This document shows, one piece after another, positions 35,212 through 46,478 of a stretch of 64,000 bases of DNA. The notes under the pieces are model-generated. The model had not been told where the DNA came from, did no database searches, and worked only from the letters and a program-made list of their open reading frames with translations. Positions within the stretch are counted from its first letter, which is position 1. Every line of letters begins with the position of its first letter. Location of the stretch: assembly GCA_001910725.1 (NCBI GenBank), contig MJGA01000004.1:2294001-2358000 (forward strand), in the 5' to 3' direction. A program made the position numbers and the translations under genes. The stretch comes from Phanerodontia chrysosporium (taxonomy: Eukaryota; Basidiomycota; Agaricomycetes; Polyporales; Phanerochaetaceae).

Positions 35212-35969
35212 TTACGACACGTAGAGGGTGATCTGTGGCTGGAAGCTTCCTTTGGACCTCTGGTGCAGCGACGCGATAAACATGTTGTCGAGGCCGATAC
35301 AGCCAGGGCCGGTGCCAAAGCGAACATGGCCAGCTGGCGGTTCGTGTTGCTGGGTCTCGGGAGACTGTCCAACTCCATCAATACAAGGCAACTCGTGGGC
35401 GAAGTACAATACACACCTCGAGCCATTCGTTGAGGGCCTCTGCGATACGCTGCGCCAACTTGGCATAGGTGATGGGCTGGTTGTCCGTCTCACGAATATA
35501 CTTGGGCATCGCGAACGGCTTGTAGCCCTTTGGCTGGACAGTCGTCGGACGTCAGAGCGTCGCACAAATATCGGCATAAGGAACACAAAACGTACGAGAA
35601 TGCGGATCGTGATCTTGCCCTTGATCTCGTCTGGAATCCTCAGGCGGACGTCCGCGAACTGCAAGTTCTGGAACGCCCCATTCAGCATATCCCTTGCACG
35701 TACGCCGAAGTTGCCGTTCTGTCCAATATTCCGAAATTCAATCGGATGGTTGGCGAGAGCTGGGACGGTAGTCGTGTGTGAGGGAGAGATATAGAGATCT
35801 TGTTGCATTATTTCGTAGCGAGCTTGAGCGTATTGGGTCGGGTGAGCTTGCACCTGAGCATGGTGCTGCTGTTGCCAGTGCCAGTTCTGCTGCAGATATC
35901 CCTACAATGAGCCGTGCGCCACAAGTCGGTGAATGTGTTACTCACAGCGTTGTTGTGAGTGTAAGCCAT
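35212..35969 (-). CDS. Unknown protein with Gln/His-rich N-terminus
   Basis: I do not recognise the family. Four exons join in phase: exon 1 encodes MAYTHNNA (35969-35946). Exon 2 begins GYLQQNWHWQQQHHAQVQ, is Gln/His-rich, and continues into a globular part (IEFRNIGQNGNFGVRARDML, VRLRIPDEIKGKITIRIL). Exon 3 encodes PKGYKPFAMPKYIRETDNQ and an amphipathic helix, and exon 4 ends in SFQPQITLYVS. All three introns have GT-AG ends. The estimated length is near 200 residues. The consistent splicing and composition support a real gene, possibly a basidiomycete-specific nuclear or cytosolic protein. No signal peptide or membrane span is present. Confidence 0.7.
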
Positions 35970-38900
35970 GTCTGAGACGAGTGGTGAGGCTTGGTGGACT
36001 AGGAGGCGAGTAGGCGAGGGAAGGCTGTGGGATGGGTCTCTCTCGGAGAGAGGGTGCCGCCATTTATACAGAACTGGCAATGAGATCTCCGAGTACAGGC
36101 AAGGCCAGGGCAGCGAAGGGTTGCAGTACCGCAAGGCTTTGCCGCGAGAGCCTCCTGGTGCAAGTGCGAGCCTATCCAAGGGAACGTAGGATCACTCGTA
36201 TTCTGTTATCACAGGCGTGCTGATGGCCCCGGGATCTGCATTCATGAGAAAAACGCGCCGGTCAAGCTTCCTGGCCTGCGTTCGGACAATTGAAAATGCC
36301 TGGGACCGGCTCGATGAGCGGACCAGGCTAGTTTGCACGCGTTGTGACGTGAAGGTGGATCTATAGTTCGGAGATGAGCGTATATCTTCTTCGGAGAGGG
36401 GCTGCGTCGACACCGCTTTTCGTGCGAGGATACCATTCGGGAGAACGCGAGGTAGAAACTGTCTGTCGCTGCAACTTCGCCTTGTGGCGCCGATCCTGCA
36501 GGGTCCACGGCGTGCCCGAAATCTGCCATGTACCAAGTCGCAGCAGTCGCAGGAATCCGCCTACCCCCGGTAGCTTCGTCAAGCGTGGTCTCCACGCGAC
36601 TGACAACCGGGGCTACCTGAATGCATACGTAACGGAAAATCCAGGTCAGTTACAGGGCGAGTGCACAACCCAATCACCCCACTCCAGCGGGGAGGCTGAG
36701 GACGGCTATAGCTGGTCTAATGATTAGCTCGCAGCGTCCTCAGAGCTGCGACACGGCCTCTAGCTCTCTGTTAAGCTGGCCGCAGCATTGCGACTGCCAT
36801 GAGGCCTCGTGTCGGGCGGGCCACGAGACGTCGTGGAACACGAGTTGGCTTGTCAGAGAGTCTTCGCACGCTTGGAGCTGCCATCCTGAGCTTAGCTGAG
36901 TTTGAGGAGGGCTCGTCCGAGATTTGTCGCCGAACGCTCTGGGGAAGCGCATGAAATTGTGGTGGAGATTGACCGATGGCCGTCATGGCAGCTTCTCCCG
37001 GCGCATACGACCTCAAACAAGACGTAAGTGGTCCGTTGCACCAGACGCAGTGATGAGCCGGTAGCAATCCGCTACTATCAAGGGTCCAAGACGGCTTCTC
37101 AGCGGAGTACTGGTGCGGAGTTGAATGTATGAGACAGAACGATGGCCTTGCGCCCTGCGAGCGGCTGGCGGTACCGGGCGCAGTTCCGAATTGTAGCACG
37201 GAGTTTGTTGTCTGTTCTGACATCGATTTTACAGCATGCTGGTGAGACTGGATGAGTAGCATTCATCGCGAGTTACGGAAGTAATGCAAGTACGGGCCGT
37301 TACATAAGAATGTTATGCCGTACGTGTGTGCGGCGCTCCGTCATGCTGTGCGCAGGTTGTGTGAGGCTGCAAGGCGAGCAAGTAATGCGCCATGCGAGAG
37401 GCGATTTTCCATGAGGGTTGCAGTTCGTTCGGGTTGACAGACAGATCTGGCCGGGGTCCGCAGGAATCTGAGTCTAATCCGATCATTTCGTGTACCTGGC
37501 GGATTTCTACACAAACAACGGATATGCGAGAGATGCGAGCAGCCTGGTTCGCGGCAGACGCAAGGGGAGAAAAGAGAGCAGACGGGCGATGGAGATCTGC
37601 CATGCAGGCGCCTATGAGACCTTGTCCGCAAAAGGCAGGAGACGCAGTACGTGTGCCAAGCGCCCACCGTTCGCGTAGCAACCACTCGAACCGCAGCGCA
37701 GGAATACGTACAACTTGCAAGTCTCCCTTCGTCTTCTTGTTTCAGCGGGTCATCCTATCTAGCAACCATCTCTTCTCCAAGCTGTGTCTGATCACTAGCC
37801 AGACTCGTGTTGACCCGAGGCCGCACTGCGTGGCGGGGTCGACGGGCAAGCCAACTCGCGACCTTCCTGCCGGCGGTCACGTCCTCGCGTATTCTCGGAG
37901 ACGTAATCTCGCTTCTTGTTCACGCCGTTCTTTCAATATTCTCTCCCCGAGAAGTTCGGTATAAGCTTCATTGGGGCACGCCAACTGCGATCGCAGTGCG
38001 CTTCGTTGAGTCATGGTGAGTACCTTGTGAACTACTGATTTCTAGGCTACGACAGACTGTCCAGGTGTGTAGCTCCGGCATGCATTCCATTTTGTCTGCT
38101 CAGGGGTGCAACGGAGGTCGAACAATCAACTGAAGACGCCGTGGCCATTCCTAGACTTCAGGGCCCCATGCATTCCGTCACCGGTGACTTAACGAGGATC
38201 TCAAACGTTGATTTGTCGCCGTGCAGAAGCCATATACATGGCAACCTCGGCGACGCTGACCCTAGCCGTCGGCTCCGACGCTCCTACTTAGGTTTGTCTG
38301 TTGTATTTCACCACCGCATTCGTTTCTCTGTTCCTAGGCTGGCGACTTCACGCGCTCTGCTGAAACAGGTCTACACCTGCCGAGGTGTTACGACAGCTCT
38401 CAAATGAAATATAGCAAACCTTATGCGCTCAGAAGTCTCTTCTCGTCAGTTCATGCATCGCCCAACATGACCCTTGCCTCGCGGCGCCATCAGCCCTCCA
38501 GTCGGTGTACACGTAAGTTCCTGACACTGTCGCCACGCAGTTTGCAAGTTCTGAGCAGACGAAGCAGCCCAGAAGGCATAGGCCGCACCGCCATCTCAAC
38601 AGCCAATAAACTTGTCCCCAGCGTGGTAGCCGAGGAATACGTTTGTGGCAAGGTCTTCCCGCGGATCGCACCTACGTCGTCCGACCCACCTGCCACAGAG
38701 TGCGCTTCTGGCGTCGCGCGAAGTGAAATCCATGCACACTGCATACGATGTAAGGCGCCGACCGTGCCGCAGTTTGTAGAGAGGACCGCCCTCTACCCCA
38801 ATCATCATCCAGGGAATAGAACCCCATCTCGAGCGACATCCATCGTCCGCACACCCGCTATCTCAGCGCGTGATCTCATACGCGAAACTTTCGTTCTACC

Positions 38901-39373
38901 CTTGTGCCTGCTGATACACCCGCAAGTTTACAGCGCGACAAACGAGATCCGGGCTTCGCACAATACACACGGTTGTCACATCACGATGATTATGTCCGTT
39001 ACGGATGCCACGCCATGGTGTAATGGCAGGTCCTAGATTCGACCTGGGAACGTTGGCTTCACACGCGCTGGTGTACAAACTCTATTTCAGCTTCCGGCAG
39101 GCGATGTGACCCTGTTCACTCTATCATACGTAGGGCCCTGGTATGGTTGTGCAATGAGGTGGCACCGCGCGCATCGCCCCCAGATGTGCCCTGGGCCGTC
39201 GTCCTTCTCCAACTACACAGCGCCGAGAGCGCGGAACGATCACATCCCAGCCACTTCCCTGCACGAAGGCGCCTCGTCCTGCGCACTTCCCTATCCTCTT
39301 TCCGGCACCGAAGATCGCCCCTCGCTACGCGGTGGGTGACCGCGCATCACCTGGAACAATGTCAAGCCCCGGG
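35970..39373. other. Gene-poor region, 3.4 kb
   Basis: Frames such as 37392-37964 and 38404-39036 (190 and 210 codons, plus strand) open with ATG or alternative codons but have random composition and no domain. I see no intron-exon chain, no transposase or reverse transcriptase, and no perfect repeat. A tRNA-like fragment lies at 39016-39045. The 3' end may carry the 3' UTR of the minus-strand isopentenyltransferase. Confidence 0.45.
39016..39045 (+). other. tRNA-like A-box/B-box fragment
   Basis: TGGTGTAATGG (39016-39026) fits the pol III A box and tRNA D-arm consensus. AGATTCGACCT (39035-39045) is close to the B box. Only 8 nt separate them, too few for an anticodon arm, so this is not a functional tRNA. 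It could be a tRNA relic, a tRNA-derived short element or chance. Confidence 0.2.
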
Positions 39374-41341
39374 TCACTTGTCGGCTGGGCCCTCCTCGTC
39401 ATCGGCCAGCCCTCCTCGTTGCTGCGGCCTCTTACGCTTCGCTGCAAGTCTCCTGTGCTTTCGCGATCTCTCATGCACTCTCCACTCCTCCCCCTCCTCT
39501 ATCATGACCGGATCTCGTTCATCGACCGTGCAAATAGGGCAAACGACCTTCCGTCGTGCACTTAACACGGCGCTGGGTCTGGATGACGTCCGTCAGTATG
39601 CACGCTGCTGCAGACAGGTCTTACACGCACGCTACGGGCTTTTCGGGGACAGAGAGGAGCTCCCGCGCGGCGTCAGACAAGCCCAGAGCATCAGGCAAAG
39701 GTCGTTGTTCAAGGAAGGCTACGTGTTTCAGTCTAGTCAGTCTAGCCAGGTAAAATATGAATAAATTAAACCTTACCCTCCGCGATTCGGCTCGCCGTTT
39801 CCTGCACGTTGGTAGTCCAGCTGTCACCGAGCTCTACACGTTTTGTTAGGTTCAGCGCGGCGGTAGGGACTGCGTTGTGCGGCGTACCGGAAGCGTCTAA
39901 CAGGAACGTCGGCACGACATCGCCAGGGCCGTCCGAATCTTCTTGTGAAAGCTTGTTGGCCTCGCGCGCAGCAGGGAGCAGTTTGTTTCGTATCCAGCTC
40001 ACTTGCCGCTTCGCATACTGGCGCGTCGAAGTCTTCATCCGCTCGACCGCGGCCTGGAACGCCTTCTCACGTTCGGCAGGAGACAGGGCCAGATCACGGC
40101 TGAGATACGACGAGAATTCCCTGTAACCTGATCGACATAGCGCGCAAATGTGGCCTTGAGCCCATCATGGTCGTGATCCGGACGTGGGAAGGTACCGACC
40201 TATCGACTGGTAGATGCCGAGTGTGTAGTCAACCGTCGCGTTAGGCTCTGTGTTGCCGTCTCGGCCATTGCCCGGCGGCGTCGGCGGCGTCTGCGACTGT
40301 GTCGTAGCCGCCATGAGCTCCTCGACCTCCCGGAGGAGACCCTGCTACTGACAGGTACGGACTCGTCAGCGTCGGCGAATGCACAATATCTCCGTACATA
40401 CCTCCAGCATCTGATCAACACGCGCGTCGAGACGAGGGTTCAGGACCTCCGGCCTAGCATAGAGCCAGAAGCATAGCGTGCGATACCTGGCGCCGGAGTC
40501 AGCTGAGGGGCCTGCGGTCGGACTGACCGCTGCTCACCGCGGCGGCGGTACTGCCTGGGACTGCTCTGCGATAATTTCGCTGGGCAGCCGACCCGTCTGC
40601 TTGGTTACCTCTAGACTCCTTAGGACCTTGCGCGTGTCCTTCCAGTGCCAGCGCTGCGCAACGGCGGGATCGAGTGCGGCCAGAAGGCGATGCAGGGTAA
40701 GCGCAGACTCCACATCCACGTCGCTCGCCGACGCCGGCAGGTCGCGGTACAGTGACAGCAACTCTGGTGGCAGGTCCCCTATTGCCTGGCACAGGCGTTC
40801 TGACGGATTGGCGGCCGACGAGGAAACCGCCTCCTCTGCGGGCGCATCAGCCGTAGCGAGCCTGCCCGGAAAAATGAGATGCTGAATCCAGTAGGACGTG
40901 CCCCCAACGACGATGGGAATCTGCTGCCGCTCGTGCGTCTCCTCGATCTGCCTCGCGCACAGCGCGTGTAGCTGTCAGCGAAAGTTGGTCCGCGTCGACT
41001 GGAAAAAATTGACAGACCGCACGCATCGCGTCTTTGACCCACTGGCCGACGACGTACTGCTCGCCAGGGTGCCTGAAGCCCATCAGGAGATGCTCGACGC
41101 CGCACTGCTCCTCAGCGGGAACCTTGTTCGTGAGGATATCTATGCCAGCATAGACCTGCATGGCGTCCGCGTTGATGATCCGTGCGCCTTGGTACCCGCC
41201 GTACCGCTCTTTCGCCAGCGCGAGGGCAAGCTCAATGGCGAGCTTCGACTTTCCTACGCCCGTTGTTCCGCATATCGCGATGAGAGGCCTGGGCGACATG
41301 GATTTGGCCAGAATTGCTCTCGCGGCGCCGAGTTGCGACAT
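39374..41341 (-). CDS. MOD5: tRNA dimethylallyltransferase (i6A37)
   Basis: Transfers a dimethylallyl group to A37 of tRNAs reading UNN codons; in eukaryotes the enzyme acts in cytosol, nucleus and mitochondria. The start at 41341 gives MSQLGAARAILAKSM before the P-loop GTTGVGKS. The dimethylallyl/tRNA-binding blocks NADAMQVYAGIDILTNKV, QIPIVVGGTSYWIQHLIF and RKVLRSLEVTKQTG follow. The late block TRQYAKRQVSWIRNKLLP is diagnostic for the family. A separate last exon (39374 to about 39600) carries a C2H2 finger (VCPICTVDERDP ... HERSRKH) typical of MOD5/TRIT1. It joins in phase through a GTAAGA donor. About six introns. Length is near 550 residues. Confidence 0.93.
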
Positions 41342-41565
41342 TCTGATTCGGTAAGCGCCTGACGGGCGGGATGTACAATGTGTATTGGCTCCGCTGAGTC
41401 GTCTTCGCCGCCGCGGGGTTTGTCCAACATTTCGCGTCCTTGCTCAGGGTCGTCAAACGCTCCAATAGTACAACAGTAGTATTGCACATTGTAATCAAGG
41501 GTATCATTGTTACAAATTGTTCCAACATGATCAATATACACGACTTATCACATACATACCTCCGA

Positions 41566-44428
41566 TCACTTCTCTGAATTACTTGGGAATATGGGCTTCC
41601 ATGAAATGGTCGCGAAGAGCCTGGACAAGACATCAATGCGAATCCAGGCAGCGTGTTGAAAAGGTCCTACATCTCGGCTAGAGAATATCTCGAGACACTC
41701 GTGTCCGGGTGAAAGTCGGTAAATGCATGCCCAGGCGTTGACCTGAGATATTTCGGAATTGGTGGGCAACTGAGACAGCGATGAAGAGAAGGGTTGAAAA
41801 ATAAAACAATTAACTCACCATTGGTAGCTCCGAATGATCGGCGAGCCTTGGAGGTTGCGACTGCTCAAGTTCGTCTACAAGACTACCGTCCGAGGCCTGT
41901 GCCTCCTCGAGCTTCTCCCGCAGTTCCGCATTTTCTTGCTCAAGGTCTTCTTCTCGCTCCGCGTGGCGGTTCACTTCTGATTGCAACCGGTCAACTTGCT
42001 CCAACAGTCCCTTCACACGCTCCTCCAGCCAGATATTCCGTGCAGTGGTAGGGTCCAGATGCTCTTCGGAGTCATCCTCGTCGCGACCCAGCAACATGCC
42101 GGCGATGGTCTTCTCCAACGACGACTTCTCGCTCTGCATATTGGTAAGCTGCCCTTCCAATTGGCAAACCCTGGTCAAGAGCTCGGGGTGCTCCGCTGCC
42201 TTCACCTGATTCTCATCAGCCCTCTTCCGCTCGGCTTCGTATTTTTGCTTCCACTGATCAGCCGCGGCCTGAGTCTGGAGTAGCTGAAGGTCAAACACAT
42301 CATTCTGCTCCTCTGTCATCTTTCGCAAGCTTTCGGCTGTTGCTTGAAGCGTTACACGCCTCTCCTTCTCAAGAGTCAGTGCCGCTTCCACTTCGCCGTA
42401 TCTCTTGCGAGGAACGCATGTTTTGTGTTCGGTGCGAAATGCCTGCAGCCGAGAAATCTCAGCCGCGTGGGCGTCCCTTTCAGCGGTGAGACGCGTCACT
42501 GTCTCCTCGTAGGTGGACAAGCGCATCTTGAGTTTGTCAACAGTCGCCGTCACCTCGTAGATTTGCAAGTTCGCGTCCCTGACAGTGACCTGCGAGTCAG
42601 GCACGAGAATCCTCTGAAATTCCGACGCTATCAGCTCCGTGGACAATAGACACTGCTGGGGCTGGAGTACGTGCCTGTGAGGGAGGTCCACGTCCCTTAC
42701 GCAGCGGAGAGTCCCGCAAGGGGGACGGTAGCTGTGAACGAGCACCCCGCTCGGGAGAGGCAGATTGCTTTGTGGATTGCTTTGCAGGTGATGGACGTCG
42801 GCCCGATGACGAAACAGAATCACGTTGCTGCTGCTGCACCTTTGCGGCATTCACAAGTGGTGACCTAGTGTGCGATGCCTTGCCGCCGGTCCAGTCCACG
42901 AATTCTTCTTCGAGCTGTTCCGCCACTTGCAGGTCGATGTCGTCGGGCTTCCCGTGTGCACTGTGATCCTTTCCGTCTGAGCAGGCTAATTGAGCTTGCT
43001 TCCTGCAATGAAAAGGATGCTCTTACTATGTCCAGTCGCGCGAGCCTTGATAGGCGACTCGAACTGCTCTATCGGCGACAGCGAGGGGTCGAGGTAAGGA
43101 CGAAATACAGATGGAGAAAGACGCGGTGGTGGACCCATAGCTTTCTGTACGCTGTTAGGCGGAAACACTTGCGTTATTCTCGAGATCGCGTCTTTGCCGT
43201 TTGTTCTCGACGGTCCTTGGTTGTTCGAGGCAGAACCCGCAGCACGTCGGGCGTCATGGGCGTGGTCTAGTCTTTCCAGTTCATCGTGAGACGCGTATGC
43301 AGGGGGCGGGTCATAGTGGTCCGGGATGAATGCACCTTCTTCAGGTTTGGACTGGCTGTCGGGCACTTCGACATCCCTGCTGTCGTTGCTTGTGGTGGCA
43401 GGGTCCGGGCAAAGGGATTGATGTCCCAGATGTCTAGGATACTCGAAGGCTCAGGCTCGATGTCAGGCTCGGGAGGCGGCAGGTCAACGACGTTGGGGTC
43501 GTATCTCTCTGTGTCACGGGCCTGGGAAGCCGTCTTCGTTCGCGGTACCGGGTATCTATACCACCTTTAAGCACTGCGAGGACCGACAGAGAGTCTTTAG
43601 GGTCTCACACCTTCGCGCTCCGTACTCTCTACTGGAACGCCACGTTTGATCCTCTTTCGAGGGAGTCTTCGCTCAGCAGACACTGGCTTCGGCTCGTTCA
43701 CAGGTAACGCAGGTTCGGCGACCTCCTGTGGCTCATCATCGACCCTCTTGCGTTTCGCGATTATGCGGGGTTTGACAACTGCAGTACCAGGGCTACTGGG
43801 AGGGCTGGGCCGGGACAGTCCTACCCAGATGAGCTCACATGGCGTAGATGGATGAGACTAGGTCTGAGGCTTACCTGTTTTCCGAGCTCGTTCGGTAGAC
43901 CGTCCATTTACAAGGGACAAGCGCCTCGACCGCCTCCGAGCAGGGGTGTACTCCCCATCGGTGGGGGCTTTCTGCTTTGCTGGTGAGGACGCCACGGAGG
44001 TTGACGAAGACGCCTTCACCGCTGACCCCCTCTTCTTGGGTTGCCTCTGCGCCTTGAGTTTCTTCCACGCCTTCACTAGATCGCTGCTAACGTCCTTCTT
44101 GGGCACCCAGTCGAGTGGCCAGGGTTTCTTCGTTTTGGGGTCGATGCCTTCCCAGCGGACCTGGTACTTGCCTGGTCTCTCCCCGGTGATTTCGATCACG
44201 GCCCATAGGTCTCCCTCGTCTTCATAGATGAGGTTCTCTTGGGATTCTTGAGTTTCTTGTGAGCCTCCGACGTCGCCCTGCAATTCGTCGTCCTGGGCAT
44301 GTCGCCGACAACGAGGACGAGACGAAACAGACGCGCCGGTCGCGGGATGCGCAACTCACGACCGCGTGCAACTCTGGGCGGCGCGCAGGCGCCCGAGCGT
44401 GGGTGAGCTTTCGACGACGACGACCCAT
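41566..44428 (-). CDS. Chromodomain protein with C-terminal coiled coil
   Basis: Probable nuclear chromatin protein. Exon 1 (from 44428) encodes MGRRRRKLTHARAPARR and joins through a GTGAGT donor to the acidic segment before a single chromodomain (about 44220-44060): LWAVIEITGERPGKYQVRWE, then KPWPLDWVPKKDV. A basic Ser/Pro-rich middle follows (43858-42600), with ILDIWDINPFAR and FVDWTGG motifs. A long coiled coil comes next (about 42590-41830; for example QVDRLQSEVNRHAEREEDLE). The last exon (41769-41566) adds a short globular end (SQVNAWACIYRLSPGHECLE ... WKPIFPSNSEK). All junctions were placed by keeping phase: gca/agg after a 49-nt intron near 42600-42650, and atg/ttg near 41810. This combination is not one I can match to Swi6, Chp1 or Clr4. 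Heterochromatin or chromosome-structure functions are guesses. Confidence 0.75.
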
Positions 44429-44498
44429 CCCCGCCGCCAAACAACCCTCGAGCGAATTCCAGGAATATCCGTATGAGCACCTTGCCATAGCTTCTGAA
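44429..44498. promoter_or_regulatory. Seventy-bp divergent start-to-start gap
   Basis: Only 70 bp separate the inferred start of the chromodomain gene and the ATG of the dehydrogenase kinase on the other strand. The 5' leaders must therefore overlap each other's coding DNA, or the promoter is shared. If the chromodomain exon 1 is wrong, the gap becomes larger. Confidence 0.4.
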
Positions 44499-46048
44499 AT
44501 GCATCTTGTCTCTAGACCACACAGGGCCGTCCACCGTCTCACCCAGCGGTGGACCGTGACTCGACTTCCTCTGCATCGAAGGCCATTCTATGTCCCGGTT
44601 GCAGGAGTCAGCGACGCGCCTTCGCCGACGGAAATTGCACCTCTGCTCGAGGAATACGCGAAACATCCTCCACGTCCCCTCACGCTGTCTACACTGCTGT
44701 CGTTCGGCCGTCCCCTAACTCCCGAGTCGGTGCTGAACTCGGTCGAATATGTCCTCTCAGAGGTTCCTCGTATGTTTGGGCTCCGCGTCCGAGCGTTTGA
44801 GGAGTTACCCTTTATTGTCGGGGTAAACCCGTTTATTGCTAGGATACTAGCCAACCATCGCAGGAGCTTCAAGGCTATTGCGACCTACCCAGCGGTGAAG
44901 TCTCTGGAGGAGAACTCTCGCTTCACGGAGCAGCTCGAGGCTCTCGTGCAAAGCCATGCGAATGACATCCCTGTCATGGCCAAGGGGTAAGTGCCTATCC
45001 ATGCTGCCTTCATCATCTTCAGCCTGTCGATGTCCTGCACGTCAGCTTCCAAGAATGCTCCCGCTACATGTCCTCAGAAGAGATATCGGCCTTCCTAGAC
45101 TCTGCCATTCGAAACCGACTCGCAGTCCGCCTTCTGGCCGAGCAACATATAGCCATTTCGCGGGATCTTCAGCAGCCGGAGCTCGCTAGCAAGGACCACA
45201 TCGGTGTTGTGGAACTGAACTGTTCCCCGACCAAGATGATTCGAATGGTCAGCTCCTTTGTCACGGAGCTGTGCGAGGCAACACTCGGAGCAGCCCCAGA
45301 AGTGATCATAGACGGAGAAGTAGATGCCACCTTTGCGTGAGTACCTCAATGGCCTTGCTCAAGCCCAGAGTTGATGGCGCCCACAGATATATCCCTGTAC
45401 ACTTAGAGTACATCCTGACCGAGATCCTCAAGAACTCATTCCGCGCAAGTGTTGAACGGCACTACCGTCAACACGGCACTTCCTCGCGGCGCCCTATCCC
45501 TCCTGTCCAACTGACAATAGCCCCGCCACCGATCCCTCACCCGCACCCTGCCGTGCTCTGCATCCGGATACGCGACCAGGGCGGTGGAGTCTCGCCCGCA
45601 AACATCCCACACATTTTCTCGTACTCGTTCACCACAGCGCGAATCTCCGAGGAAGACGAGACGGGTGGAGGACCGTACGCAGCGCAGCACGTCGGCGGCA
45701 GCGCTGCGATTGACGGCGGTGGTAGCGGCGGTGCGGGCAGTTCTGGCTTGTTTGGCGAGATCGTGAGTCGTGGCGTCCAAACCGGTATGGGCACCATTGC
45801 TGGCCTTGGGTACGGTCTGCCCATGAGCCGACTGTATGCAATGTACGTTTCTCAAAACCGTGCAGTCGCCTTTAACTAACCATACGACGTTGCAGGTATT
45901 TCGGTGGCTCTCTGGAATTTCTCTCGCTCGATGGTTGGGGTACGCGGTTCCTCTGTCAGCCGGTATTCGTGTCTAACTCATGCGCCAAGGCAGCGATGTC
46001 TTTGTCAAGCTCCGCTGCCTCGACGACGCTGGAGATGTTGTCATCTAG
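44499..46048 (+). CDS. Mitochondrial PDK/BCKDK-type dehydrogenase kinase
   Basis: Mitochondrial protein kinase of the histidine-kinase-like fold that inactivates pyruvate or branched-chain 2-oxoacid dehydrogenase. The ATG at 44499 opens an Arg-rich, acid-free presequence (MHLVSRPHRAVHRLTQRW). The four-helix domain follows (RPLTLSTLLSFGRPLTPESV, VPRMFGLRVRAFEELP, FLDSAIRNRLAVRLLAEQHI). The ATP-binding GHKL fold shows the N-box LTEILKNSFRAS, the G1 box IRDQGGG, the F-box FSYSFTTA and the G2 box GLGYGLPMSRLYA. Conserved YFGGSLEFLSLDGWG and the C-terminus DVFVKLRCLDDAGDVVI complete it. About five introns. A Gly/Ser/Ala insertion sits between F-box and G2. Which dehydrogenase it regulates cannot be told by eye; the group with yeast Pkp2 or BCKDK is likely. 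Confidence 0.9.
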
Positions 46049-46478
46049 TGTACAATATACTCAACCTCCCTTTCTGTACCCAGCTTGTGTAACACACTCC
46101 ATCGCCTCTGCAGCCCAGATTATGACCGAGACCGATGCATTAGTGAAGAATGATTGCAACAATGAACATGAGGTATGAGTGACTAAAATTCCAACCGGGC
46201 CACGACTGCGCAGACCTCCAACGAAACCCAGGCATCGCCTACCGACGACCTTTGACACGGCAGACGAGCCCTCAGATGAGGGTCCGACTCAAGCTGCTAG
46301 TAGTGTACATGTCGACCGTGAGAAGGGGTATGAAACATTGAGGGGGGAAGGGACGAGGTTATCAGGCCAGCTTGCGTGATGCGTGTCATAATAAGTAAGG
46401 CGTAGATAAAATAAGTAGTACAGTATGAAAGCGATGGGATGCGAGAACGATGTATGGCGAAGGAGATCATTTGGCGAG
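46049..46478. other. Intergenic 3' region between convergent kinases
   Basis: 430 bp between the stop codons of the dehydrogenase kinase (+) and the DYRK gene (-). A 66-codon frame at 46179-46379 is compositionally plausible but unsupported. Nothing else was seen. Confidence 0.4.
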
